64,000 bases of DNA from DATMER01 sp963741305 (lineage in GTDB: Bacteria > Acidobacteriota > Thermoanaerobaculia > Multivoradales > UBA5704). Position 1 is the stretch's first letter; the number at the start of each line of letters is the position of its first letter. The stretch spans positions 3,162,001 through 3,226,000 of the forward strand of contig CAVUHL010000003.1 of assembly GCA_963741305.1 (NCBI GenBank). The letters are read 5' to 3'. Below the pieces are notes generated by a model that saw nothing but the letters and a program-made list of their open reading frames with translations, was not told the DNA's origin and searched no databases. Of the stretch, positions 51,799-59,855 are shown one piece after another. Position numbers and translations under genes: made by a program.

Positions 51799-52769
51799 GA
51801 CGTTTCGCCGGCCCAGGCCGCCGCCAAACGCTCGACCCCCTCGGCCAGGGAGACGGGCGGAGGCCCCAGGAGATCGAGGCAGCGCCGCACGTCGAAGGTC
51901 TTGGAGTACGCGAAGACGCTGACGCCGAAGCGGGTGACGGGGGGCTCGCGGTAGCCGAGGAAGACGGCCGAGACCCATTCCGAGAGGCCGGCGAGAGCCA
52001 TGGCCATGCCGAGCGGCACCTGCCGCCGGGGCGCCGGATAGCCGAGCCGCTCCAGCACCCGCAGCAGGAAAGCCTGGAGGTCGACGGGCTCGGCATTGGT
52101 GAGGTTGAGCGTCCCGGTAATGCCGGAGATACGGCGCTCGAGGACGACGGCAATGTAGTGGCTCAGGTTCTCGACGTAGAGCAGGTCGCCCAGCACGGGC
52201 GTGCCGTCCGGCCGGCGGATGAGGGGCAGCCGGCCGGCGCGGGCGGCGCGCAGCACGCGGGGGAAGAGGACGCGGTCACCCGGGCCGAACACGGCGCGCG
52301 GACGCAGGATGGCGGCCTCGCCTTCGTAGGCCTCGACGAGGCGCTCGCCGATCCGCTTGGTGCGGGAGTAAACGTTGATCTGCTCGCGGTCCTCCGGGAT
52401 CGGCGATCCCTCGTGGAGCCCCAACTGGTCCTCGTTGCGGTAGAAGACGCTGGACGAGGAGATGTACACCAGATGGGGCCGGCCATGCATGTGACACCAG
52501 TCGACCACGTGCCGCGTGCCCTCGACGTTGGCGCGCTCGAATGCGGCCGGCGGTGCCCAGGGAGCGGCCAGCGCGGCGCAATGCACTATGGCGTCAACCG
52601 TGCCGTCCCAGTCGAGCGGCTCGCCGAGGTCGCGGCGCAGGTACTCGCTGACCGCCCCGGCCGGCTCCGGCGACCGTCCCAGGCCCACCACGAAGTGTCC
52701 ACGCCGCAGCAGGAGCGACGCGAGATCGCCGCCGACGAACCCGTTGCTGCCCGTCACGAGGATTTTCAT
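51795..52769 (-). CDS. NAD-dependent epimerase/dehydratase (extended SDR)
   Basis: 324 residues from ATG 52769. Rossmann motif GSNGFVGGDLA, catalytic Ser/Tyr/Lys in SSSSVF and YSRTK, and C-terminal substrate domain. Members change nucleotide-sugars or reduce lipids (for example, hopanoid or sterol 3-beta-HSD-like proteins). It heads the minus-strand operon with the two glycosyltransferases, suggesting a role in making or modifying a glycolipid. Confidence 0.9.
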   Translation of the reverse strand: MKILVTGSNGFVGGDLASLLLRRGHFVVGLGRSPEPAGAVSEYLRRDLGEPLDWDGTVDAIVHCAALAAPWAPPAAFERANVEGTRHVVDWCHMHGRPHLVYISSSSVFYRNEDQLGLHEGSPIPEDREQINVYSRTKRIGERLVEAYEGEAAILRPRAVFGPGDRVLFPRVLRAARAGRLPLIRRPDGTPVLGDLLYVENLSHYIAVVLERRISGITGTLNLTNAEPVDLQAFLLRVLERLGYPAPRRQVPLGMAMALAGLSEWVSAVFLGYREPPVTRFGVSVFAYSKTFDVRRCLDLLGPPPVSLAEGVERLAAAWAGETS

Positions 52770-52844
52770 GGGTGTCGGAGAGGATACAACGTCCGGAGAT
52801 ACAATCCGGGGCATGGACGATAACTGGAGAGCCCTCAACCCCAG

Positions 52845-53375
52845 ATGGGCCGCGAAGGCGAAGACCTCGTGATCGACCTTCCCCGGGCACCGCGGGCCCT
52901 CTACATCCTCGGGCTGGCCGGCGTCGGCAAGAACCATGTAGGAGACCTGCTCGGCCGGCTCAGCGGCTATCACGTCTACCATGCCGACGAGGATCTCCCG
53001 GCGGAGATGCAGGAGGCCGTCCAGAAGAACGTGCTCTGGACCGAGGAGCAGGTGGACGGCTTCCACGCGATCATCCGCAAGCGGGCGCGGGAGCTGTTGC
53101 AGGCTCATCCCAAGGTCGTCGTCACGCAGGCGACCTACTTTCAAAAGTACCGCGACCTCATGCGCGAGGCGGTCCCCGAGATCGAATTCCTGTGGGTGGT
53201 GGCGGACCATGAGGTGAACGTCCGCAGGATCCGGGAGAGAAAGGATTACGTGTCCGTCGAGTATTTCGAGAGCACCCTGCACTACTTCGAAAAGCCTCCT
53301 GAATCCACGAAAAAGATCGTCAACAACGGGGATGATTTCGAGATCATCCGGCAATTGATGGCATACTATGGCTGA
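52845..53375 (+). CDS. P-loop kinase-like protein with unusual Walker A
   Basis: 176 residues. ILGLAGVGKNHVGDLLGRL is a Walker A loop except that the usual Ser/Thr after Lys is Asn. An acidic YHADEDLP follows, as in gluconate or nucleotide kinases (D-x-D), and VVVTQATYFQKYRDLM and a lid-like Arg-rich segment (NVRRIRERKDYVS). It resembles a small-molecule or sugar kinase; substrate unknown. It overlaps the next gene by 8 bases. Confidence 0.7.
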   Translation: MGREGEDLVIDLPRAPRALYILGLAGVGKNHVGDLLGRLSGYHVYHADEDLPAEMQEAVQKNVLWTEEQVDGFHAIIRKRARELLQAHPKVVVTQATYFQKYRDLMREAVPEIEFLWVVADHEVNVRRIRERKDYVSVEYFESTLHYFEKPPESTKKIVNNGDDFEIIRQLMAYYG

Positions 53376-54177
53376 CACCATGACACCCGAAACTCCTGCA
53401 ACGGTTGCCGGGCACAAATTTTCGGAAGGACGTGCGCGCTTCAACCGTCTCGCAGGCATCTTTCTCGTCATCTGCGGGATCAACGCCTCGGCCTACATGT
53501 ACTCCCTCGGCGAGGCCTTCTCGGCGGGTGAGCCGGTCTCGATCTACGAGTCCAATGAGCCGGGCGTGCTCTCGCTCGAAGGGAAGCATGCGCGGGTGGA
53601 GCCGGAGGTGTACGCCAGGACCAGGAGCTACGGGCGCATCACGTCCGGCCTCCTTGCGATCGCCTTCGCGCTCAAGCTGTCCCTGTACCTCGTCAATGCC
53701 CGCCTTCCTGCCTCGACCGCGCCCGATCGTTCAGATGAGCTCGGCCCGGTCCGGATCACCCACGATGGCATCGCCCACTCCGGCGGAGTTCACTGGCCTA
53801 TCGTCCTGCCGCGGAGCGCGGTCAAGCACCTGGAGCTCGAATACACACCCGGAGCGGATTATCCGGTCGCCGTGTCCCTGTTTGGAGCCCTGTTCGCGCT
53901 TCTCGGGATCACGATGGTGGCGCTCCTGGTGACGCGGATCGAAGACCTCGAGATGTTCGGTGCCTTCTGCCTCGGCCTGCTCCTTGGCGGGATGGGGTGC
54001 TGGATGCTCTGGTTCGCCCTCAAGAAGCGGTTCGTGCTCATCGCCCGCACCGCGCACGGCCCTTCCAGAATGGTGTTCCCTCCCAACGCGAGCCGGGAAA
54101 ACGTGATCGAATTTGCAACCCGAGCGGCGCGCCGCCACGGCTACCCGTTCGACTTCGGACAAGGACTGATCGGTTGA
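53368..54177 (+). CDS. Membrane protein of unknown function
   Basis: 269 residues. Four hydrophobic segments: about 28-46, 92-110, 166-186 and 193-212. Between the second and third lies a PH-like or beta-rich domain (LGPVRITHDGIAHSG). No catalytic motif. Its end overlaps the S8 peptidase start as TTGA, so translation is coupled to it. Confidence 0.7.
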   Translation: MADTMTPETPATVAGHKFSEGRARFNRLAGIFLVICGINASAYMYSLGEAFSAGEPVSIYESNEPGVLSLEGKHARVEPEVYARTRSYGRITSGLLAIAFALKLSLYLVNARLPASTAPDRSDELGPVRITHDGIAHSGGVHWPIVLPRSAVKHLELEYTPGADYPVAVSLFGALFALLGITMVALLVTRIEDLEMFGAFCLGLLLGGMGCWMLWFALKKRFVLIARTAHGPSRMVFPPNASRENVIEFATRAARRHGYPFDFGQGLIG

Positions 54178-56129
54178 CAACCACTCACAAGCTCGACCGC
54201 GCCCTCATCGAGCAGCTCATGTTCGGCACCGGCCGCGTGCGCCGCTTCACACAGGATTCCCCGGTGCTGCCGGACGTCTGGCTGGAGTATGCCAAGGGGC
54301 CGAGCGAGCACCTCACCGGCGAGCCCGAGGAGCCCGGCCCCTTCCCGCCGGTGAAGCTGCTGCTCACCCCCTTCCGAGAGAACCACGCCGGCGATATCCG
54401 GCGCGAGCTGCGCGAACGGCTGGCGGCGGAGAAAAGCTCCAGGGAGATGCCGCGCATCATCTACAACCAGTCGACGGTGGCGGCCACGCTGTGCTTCGAG
54501 GATCTCGTCCGGGCCGTGCTCCCCATGACCGCCTTCTGGGAGCGTCTCCACAAGCAATTCCGGATCGAAGGCGTGAGCTCGGAGAGCGCCCAGGAGAAAC
54601 TGGCCGTCGCGGTCCAGGACCCGGAGCATCCGCTGCCCCTTCCCAGCAGCGATCAGGAGGGCCGGACGCGGCGCCCGCCTCCGGCCCTCCTGTGGATGAT
54701 CCGTATCGTGGGCGCGCTGGCCCTCGTCCATCGGGGAGACTCGCTGCCACCGGGGTTCTTCTCGCCTGAGGGTGCGGCCGGGGCCAGCACCGGCGACTGG
54801 AAGATCCTGGTCAAGGCCGTGGCGGACCTCATCCACGGCGTCACGCCGGGCAGCAAGAAGGCGCGCATCTATTCGATCAGCCTGAACCGTGAAGCCTCCC
54901 CGACGGTCTCCCGCTCGACGCTCGCGATCAAGGCGGACGCCGCGCGGCGCCTGTTCGAGATCTCATGCGGCGAGCTGGCCTGGGCCGTGATCGACAGCGG
55001 CATCGACGCCCGCCATACCGCGTTCCGCCAGCGGAAGAAAAATGACCCATGCAGTCAGAAACCTTTCGAAAACGGCGAGGGCGGGTTGGAGAACTGCACC
55101 CGGGTCATCGAGACCTATGACTTCACGCAGATCGAGCTCCTCCTCGACCCCGAAACGCCCGAGCTGCCCAAGCACCTGGCGAAGCGGCTCAAGGGGGGGA
55201 CGAAGCAGGCGAAGGAGCTGCACAAGCAGCTCAAGACGGTGAATCAGGCGCTGGCATCGGGCCGCTCCATCGATTGGCAGCTGATCGCGCCGCTGCTGCG
55301 CATCCCGCAGGACGAGGGAGAGGACAAGTACGTCCCGCCGACCCACGATCATGGGACCCACGTGGCCGGCATCCTCGCGGGCAACTGGCCAAGCGCCGAG
55401 TCCGATGGCGAGTTGGAAGAGGATCTCGTCGGTGTCTGCCCCGACCTCCGGCTCTACGACCTGCGCGTGCTCGACGGGAGCGGACGCGGCGACGAGTTCG
55501 CGGTCATGGCCGCGCTGCAGTTCGTCCGCCACCTCAATTCGACGAACGACTACGTGGCCGTGCATGGCGTGAACCTGAGCCTGTCGATCCCGCACGAAGT
55601 GTCGAATTATGCCTGCGGCCGCACGCCGGTGTGCGAAGAGTGCGAGCGCGTAGTGGGCTCGGGCGTGGTGGTGGTGGCCGCGGCCGGGAACCAGGGCTAC
55701 GGCAAGCCGGCTGACGGGGCCGCGAGCGGGACCTACAACACCATCAGCATCACCGATCCGGGCAACGCCGACCTTGTCATCACCGTCGGGGCCACGCACC
55801 GCTACCGGCCGCACACGTACGGGGTGAGCTACTTTTCCAGCCGCGGCCCCACGGGCGACGGGCGTATCAAGCCCGACCTGGTGGCGCCGGGTGAGAAGAT
55901 CACGGCGCCACTGCCCGAGGGCATGTTCGGCCTCAAGGATGGCACGAGCATGGCCGCTCCGCACGTGAGCGGAGCCGCGGCACTGCTCATGGCCCGGTAC
56001 AACGAGCTGGTCGGCCGGCCCGCCCGCATCAAGCAGATCCTCTGCGACACAGCTACGGACCTCGGACGCGAGCGGTACTTCCAGGGGGCGGGGATGCTCG
56101 ACACCCTCAGAGCCCTGCAATCCGTGTAA
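54174..56129 (+). CDS. Subtilisin-family serine peptidase (S8)
   Basis: 651 residues from a TTG overlapping the previous stop. The subtilisin triad is Asp in WAVIDSGIDARH near 272, His in DHGTHVAGIL near 392 and Ser in GTSMAAPHVSG near 590, with oxyanion Asn in AAAGNQGYG. The catalytic domain is preceded by ~260 residues of unknown type, and there is no signal peptide, so the enzyme is probably cytoplasmic. The next gene, 10 bases on, encodes an MBL-fold protein; such S8-MBL pairs recur in systems proposed to act in defence or conflict. Function not known here. Confidence 0.9.
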   Translation: MTTTHKLDRALIEQLMFGTGRVRRFTQDSPVLPDVWLEYAKGPSEHLTGEPEEPGPFPPVKLLLTPFRENHAGDIRRELRERLAAEKSSREMPRIIYNQSTVAATLCFEDLVRAVLPMTAFWERLHKQFRIEGVSSESAQEKLAVAVQDPEHPLPLPSSDQEGRTRRPPPALLWMIRIVGALALVHRGDSLPPGFFSPEGAAGASTGDWKILVKAVADLIHGVTPGSKKARIYSISLNREASPTVSRSTLAIKADAARRLFEISCGELAWAVIDSGIDARHTAFRQRKKNDPCSQKPFENGEGGLENCTRVIETYDFTQIELLLDPETPELPKHLAKRLKGGTKQAKELHKQLKTVNQALASGRSIDWQLIAPLLRIPQDEGEDKYVPPTHDHGTHVAGILAGNWPSAESDGELEEDLVGVCPDLRLYDLRVLDGSGRGDEFAVMAALQFVRHLNSTNDYVAVHGVNLSLSIPHEVSNYACGRTPVCEECERVVGSGVVVVAAAGNQGYGKPADGAASGTYNTISITDPGNADLVITVGATHRYRPHTYGVSYFSSRGPTGDGRIKPDLVAPGEKITAPLPEGMFGLKDGTSMAAPHVSGAAALLMARYNELVGRPARIKQILCDTATDLGRERYFQGAGMLDTLRALQSV

Positions 56130-56139
56130 AAGGAGCCCC

Positions 56140-57285
56140 ATGCTGATCCTCGAAACCCTGCGCGCGAAGTATGGCGACTCCCTCCTCCTCCACTTCGGCA
56201 CGAAAAAAGACCCGCGGCTCGCCGTGATCGACGGCGGTCCTCCCGGCGTGTACAACGACGCGCTGCAGCCGCGGCTCGAAGCGATCCGCAAAGAGCGCAA
56301 GCTCGCCCAGAACGAGCCCCTGGACATCGAGCTGATGATGGTCAGCCACATCGACGAGGACCACATCGCCGGCATCCTGCAACTCGTCCGGAAGCTCAAG
56401 GACCTCAAGGAGTCGAAAAAGCCGGTGCCGTGGGAGATCCGCCGCTTCTGGCACAACTCGTTCGACGACCTTCTCGGCAACGACGACGTGACGGTCGGCT
56501 CCGCGGCGTCGGTGATGAGCCCGGCCTCGATCGGCGGCATGTTGCAGACGAAGGGCTCCCTGATCCTCGCCAGCGTCGGGCAGGGCCGCGAGCTCCGCAA
56601 GCTGCTCGACGCCTTGCAGCTCGCCGGCAATCCACCGTTCGATGGGCTGGTGAGGGCCGGGCACGGATCGATCAAGCTCGGGAACCTGAAGCTCACGGTC
56701 GTGGCCCCGCTTGAAGAGAACCTCCACGAGCTCCAGGAGGAGTGGGACAAGGAGGTCAAAGCCATCCTGAAGAAGGAGAAAGAAAAGAAGGCCCTGGCGA
56801 AGGCCGCGGCCTACGTGGACGAGTCGGTCGCCAACCTCTCCAGCATCGTGGTGCTGGTCGAAGCGGACGGAAAACGCATACTCCTCACCGGCGACGGCCG
56901 CGGCGATCACACGATCCAGGGCCTCGAAAAAGCCGGCCTCCTGAAGAATGGCAAGATCAAGGTGGACGTCCTCAAGATGCCCCATCACGGCAGCATCCGG
57001 AACATCGATGCCAGCTACTTCGAGACGATCCAGGCCGATCACTACGTCATGTCGGCGGATGGCAAGTTCGACAATCCCGATCTGGCCACGCTGAAGATGA
57101 TCTCCAAGATGCGCCCCGACGACGACTTCACGATTCACCTGACCTATCCCATGGACGAGTTCAACGAGCCGGCGATCGGGAAAAAGATTGCCACGTTCCT
57201 CAAGAAAGAGAAGGCGGCCGGCCGCAAGTACAAGGTGGAGACGCGCAAGCCGGACGAGCTGTCGTTTTCGATCAAGCTATCCTGA
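56140..57285 (+). CDS. MBL-fold (ComEC-like) protein paired with S8 peptidase
   Basis: 381 residues. Begins LETLRAKYGDSLLLHFG, typical of competence-type MBL hydrolases, with metal motif SHIDEDHIAGIL (HxDxDH) and later Asp in LLTGDGRGDH and His in MPHHGSIRN. A Lys-rich helical insert (about 205-225) interrupts the fold. No membrane segments, unlike ComEC. Cytoplasmic; probably a nuclease or phosphodiesterase. It shares an operon with the S8 peptidase gene. Confidence 0.88.
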   Translation: MLILETLRAKYGDSLLLHFGTKKDPRLAVIDGGPPGVYNDALQPRLEAIRKERKLAQNEPLDIELMMVSHIDEDHIAGILQLVRKLKDLKESKKPVPWEIRRFWHNSFDDLLGNDDVTVGSAASVMSPASIGGMLQTKGSLILASVGQGRELRKLLDALQLAGNPPFDGLVRAGHGSIKLGNLKLTVVAPLEENLHELQEEWDKEVKAILKKEKEKKALAKAAAYVDESVANLSSIVVLVEADGKRILLTGDGRGDHTIQGLEKAGLLKNGKIKVDVLKMPHHGSIRNIDASYFETIQADHYVMSADGKFDNPDLATLKMISKMRPDDDFTIHLTYPMDEFNEPAIGKKIATFLKKEKAAGRKYKVETRKPDELSFSIKLS

Positions 57286-57474
57286 GCCCGGCTCGAAGAT
57301 CGCCTCGATCGTAGTTTCGAAGACCTCGGCGAGCCGGAACGCCAGCGGCAGGCTGGGATCGTACCTGCCGGTCTCGATCGCATTTACCGTCTGCCGCGAT
57401 ACCTCCAGCCGCTCGGCCAGGTCCGCCTGCGACCAGTCGCGCTCCGCACGCAGGACTTTGAGCCGGTTCTTCAT
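57277..57474 (-). CDS. XRE-family small transcription regulator
   Basis: 65 residues from ATG 57474. The helix-turn-helix is RDWSQADLAERLEVSRQTVNAIE, shown here as WSQADLAERLEVSRQ, then YDPSLPLAFRLAEVF, matching YozG/Cro-like regulators of 65-70 residues. These usually sit next to a small membrane protein gene, as here (ATGA overlap with the 133-residue gene). Probably represses its own operon. Convergent with the MBL gene. Confidence 0.9.
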   Translation of the reverse strand: MKNRLKVLRAERDWSQADLAERLEVSRQTVNAIETGRYDPSLPLAFRLAEVFETTIEAIFEPGSG

Positions 57475-57872
57475 TGGTAACGGCGCGCCACCCACGGAAT
57501 GGACAGGAAGTAGAACATCACCACATATATCCACACGTGGGCGTAGCTCCAGTCCTGGAACGGCAGCTGCACGGCGCGCTGGAGCAGACCGAGGGTCATC
57601 AGCAGGAGCACGGTCAGTGGGTAGGCAATGGCGAGCGCTTCGAGCTGAATGCGGCGCTCGAGCTCGTCCATGGTGCGGATCAGGCGGATGAACAGCAGGA
57701 GAAACAAAGCGAAGATCGGCACCGGGATCAGGGCCGTGGCCACCTTCAGCCCAACCGCCAGATCCGGATTCTCGAGCACGGCCCGTGCGCACCAATAGGC
57801 CACGAACCACGTGATTCCCACCACGATGGTGTTGCGCCTGAGATTCGGGCTGCTGATCGTCTCGGGGGTCAT
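57471..57872 (-). CDS. Small membrane protein paired with XRE regulator
   Basis: 133 residues from ATG 57872 (AAGGAGGAG upstream). Four hydrophobic segments: VVGITWFVAYWCARAVL, ALIPVPIFALFLLLFI, ALAIAYPLTVLLLMTLG and HVWIYVVMFYFLSIPW. Matches the common membrane-protein partner of YozG-like regulators. Its stop overlaps the regulator start by ATGA. Confidence 0.75.
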   Translation of the reverse strand: MTPETISSPNLRRNTIVVGITWFVAYWCARAVLENPDLAVGLKVATALIPVPIFALFLLLFIRLIRTMDELERRIQLEALAIAYPLTVLLLMTLGLLQRAVQLPFQDWSYAHVWIYVVMFYFLSIPWVARRYQ

Positions 57873-57993
57873 CGGGGTCTCCTCCTTGGTCAACCTGAGG
57901 CCAGGATAAACAGGCGGGAGATCGGTGTCAAGCATGCTTGTCATAAAGTCGTGCCTGCTTGTCCTGTAAGCTGCGGCGGGCGCTCAGCGTAGA

Positions 57994-58464
57994 ATGACGT
58001 CCATGACAATGAAGATCCGCGGTGGTTCGGCCAGTTTCACAGAGCAGGGTGTAGAGCTTACGCGGAAGCTCTCCTCACCTCCGCTGGTGATCCCCTGGTC
58101 GAACATCATGTTCATCTGCCCTATCCCTTCAGTAAAGAAGCAGGAAGCCGGCTGGGTTACGTTCGCGGGTGATCCGGTCACGGAAGCGACTCTCCACGAC
58201 GGGCAGCGGTTTTACGCGCTTCAAGTCGCGTTGCAGGACCGCAATGCCTTGAGGTCCGCCTCCTGGTTTACGAAATCGTGGCTGAGGAATTCCCTGGCGC
58301 TGGCGCCACTGTTTACCGCCAACGGCAAACCAGATCCCGCCAACGGCTACATGACGCTCGATCTGAGCCCTGACTGGATTCGAGAAAACGGCAAAGTGCT
58401 TCTCGGCGCCCTCGACTCAGTCGAGGCCTACTCGCGCTTCGATCTGATCGTCACCTCGGGCTAG
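57994..58464 (+). CDS. Hypothetical protein
   Basis: 156 residues; starts at 57994, 58003 and 58009 are all possible. Mixed alpha/beta with hydrophobic stretch VIPWSNIMFICPIPSVKK. No signal peptide or known domain. It precedes the VapBC-type pair at 58511, 46 bases apart, same strand. Confidence 0.5.
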   Translation: MTSMTMKIRGGSASFTEQGVELTRKLSSPPLVIPWSNIMFICPIPSVKKQEAGWVTFAGDPVTEATLHDGQRFYALQVALQDRNALRSASWFTKSWLRNSLALAPLFTANGKPDPANGYMTLDLSPDWIRENGKVLLGALDSVEAYSRFDLIVTSG

Positions 58465-58510
58465 ACGCCATGTCTTGACACCGGGCCGTCAAGGGTGAAA
58501 GATTTCTGTC

Positions 58511-58768
58511 ATGCAGACGACGTTGCGCTTGGACGACGAGATCTTCCGGCAAGCCAAATCCCAGGCGGCGGCGCGGGGCATCAGCTTGACCAAGCTGGTC
58601 GAAGAGGCGATCCGCGAGCACCTCGCGAAGCCCGCTTCCCGGCCGGGCCGCAAGCGCGTGCGCCTTCCCGTGTCCACGGCATCGGGCGGCTTGGCTCCAG
58701 GATTCTCGAGCCTTGAAGAGGCTGTTGCCGCCGCCGATCTCGACGACGACCGGCGCCAAGCGCGCTGA
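58511..58768 (+). CDS. Ribbon-helix-helix antitoxin of a PIN-type pair
   Basis: 85 residues. N-terminal strand MQTTLRLDDEIF and helices GISLTKLVEEAIREHL form a ribbon-helix-helix domain; the ~40-residue tail is Arg/Pro-rich then acidic and would bind the toxin. The toxin gene follows after 3 bases. Unlike the two VapB proteins at 34725 and 59608 it has no phased array upstream and belongs to a different antitoxin subgroup. Confidence 0.85.
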   Translation: MQTTLRLDDEIFRQAKSQAAARGISLTKLVEEAIREHLAKPASRPGRKRVRLPVSTASGGLAPGFSSLEEAVAAADLDDDRRQAR

Positions 58769-58771
58769 CGC

Positions 58772-59218
58772 ATGGATCTCCTGGACGCCAACATCCTGAT
58801 CGGGGCTTTCCGGCCGGACGATCCGGACCATGCGGTCCTGAAAGGCTGGCTGGAAGGTACCTTCAGCGAGGGGCTTTCCGTGACGTTCCCGGCCCTGGTC
58901 GAGGTGGCTTTCCTGCGCATCGTCACCCATCCCAAGATCTTCAGCGTTCCGTCTCGACTCGAAGAGGCGGTGGGGTTCTTGCGGGCCATTCACGAGAGCG
59001 GCCTCTTTCAGGAGGCTCCATGGGCGCCTCGCGCCCGCGCACGGTGGCAGCACTGGTGCCGTGAGCTCGGACTGCATGGCAATGATGTCAATGACGCCTA
59101 CCTGGCGGCCACTGCCGCCGAGGCGCGTTACCGCCTGGTGAGTCGGGATGGAGGCTTCAGCCGCTTTCCAGGCCTCGACTGGTGGAACCCGGCTACGGCA
59201 GGGCACTCGGACCACTAA
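58772..59218 (+). CDS. PIN-domain toxin (VapC-like)
   Basis: 148 residues. Acidic PIN residues are present: D5 (LLDANILI), E44 (LVEVAF), D105/D108 (NDVNDAYLAA) and D126 (VSRDGGF). So the nuclease site looks intact. It forms a toxin-antitoxin pair with the gene 3 bases upstream. Its stop lies one base from the stop of the opposite-strand vapC (locus 2), so the two toxin genes face each other tail to tail. Confidence 0.9.
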   Translation: MDLLDANILIGAFRPDDPDHAVLKGWLEGTFSEGLSVTFPALVEVAFLRIVTHPKIFSVPSRLEEAVGFLRAIHESGLFQEAPWAPRARARWQHWCRELGLHGNDVNDAYLAATAAEARYRLVSRDGGFSRFPGLDWWNPATAGHSDH

Positions 59219-59219
59219 C

Positions 59220-59624
59220 CTAGACGCCCGCGCCCGACCCTTGCAGCCCAAGGTGGCGCTCGAAGGGGAGGTAGGCAGGATCGCTGTGCAGCAGTGGCAT
59301 CTTCCAGTGGATACAGAAGGTCGCGATCAGGCACTTGAGCTCGCTTGGCAAGGGCTCGCCCTTCTGGCGCAGGAGCCGCTGCTGCCCGGCGCTCTCGAGC
59401 ACCAGATCCAGCTTCCCCATCTGGTAGACCGGGAACAGCTCCAGCGCCTGGCGCGCCGTCTCCTGCTCCTGCTCGTCCACGAAGCCCCGCAGCACCTCGC
59501 CGATGATCAGGGCGGACACCCCAAGCGACTCCTTCCCCAGCGCGTTGTCCAGCCAGGTGCTCTGCGGCGTGAAGCGGCCGGCGAAGAAGTCGATCCAAAC
59601 CGAGGAGTCAACGACGACCGGCAC
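59220..59624 (-). CDS. vapC: PIN-domain protein, VapC family (locus 2), altered active site
   Basis: 134 residues, paralogue of the locus 1 toxin. Three of four metal-binding acidic residues are conserved: D6 (VVDSSVW), E43 (IGEVL) and D115 (HSDPAY). The third, Asp in locus 1 (LVDCLIA), is Lys97 here (ELKCLIA). A lysine there should weaken metal binding, so this toxin may be inactive, weak or regulatory. The start overlaps the vapB stop by 17 bases, as at locus 1. Confidence 0.9.
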   Translation of the reverse strand: MPVVVDSSVWIDFFAGRFTPQSTWLDNALGKESLGVSALIIGEVLRGFVDEQEQETARQALELFPVYQMGKLDLVLESAGQQRLLRQKGEPLPSELKCLIATFCIHWKMPLLHSDPAYLPFERHLGLQGSGAGV

Positions 59625-59847
59625 GGCTCTTTCCTTTCTTCTCCGGTGCCTCCACCGTCTCCGGCGCCGCGGGAGCTTCCGGATCCTGCCAGTGCAGCCT
59701 TCCCCAGAGCTTGCGCACGTCGGACTGCTCGTGGAGCTTGATCAGGGCGCGCAACCCTGCCTCCACCACGGCCTTCTTGGTCCGCAGCCCGGTCAGGCGC
59801 CGGGCCTCCTGGACGAGATCCTCGTCAAGGTCGATGTTGGTGAGCAT
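59608..59847 (-). CDS. vapB: VapB-family ribbon-helix-helix antitoxin (locus 2)
   Basis: 79 residues from ATG 59847, with GGAGG seven bases upstream. N-terminal strand LTNIDLDEDLV, helices RLTGLRTKKAVVEAGLRAL, then an acidic-to-basic tail ending KGKSRAGRR. Close to locus 1 VapB; the DNA-reading strand differs by few residues (NID against NVD, different first residues), in step with the changed palindrome (TGTACA rather than CGTACG). The first array unit lies directly upstream of its ribosome site. Confidence 0.93.
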   Translation of the reverse strand: MLTNIDLDEDLVQEARRLTGLRTKKAVVEAGLRALIKLHEQSDVRKLWGRLHWQDPEAPAAPETVEAPEKKGKSRAGRR

Positions 59848-59855
59848 GTCGAGCC

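Noticed and set aside
51798..53483. N-terminal extension of the epimerase frame to 562 codons
   Set aside because: The Rossmann start MKILVTGSNGFVGG begins at 52769; upstream part overlaps the P-loop gene in antisense.
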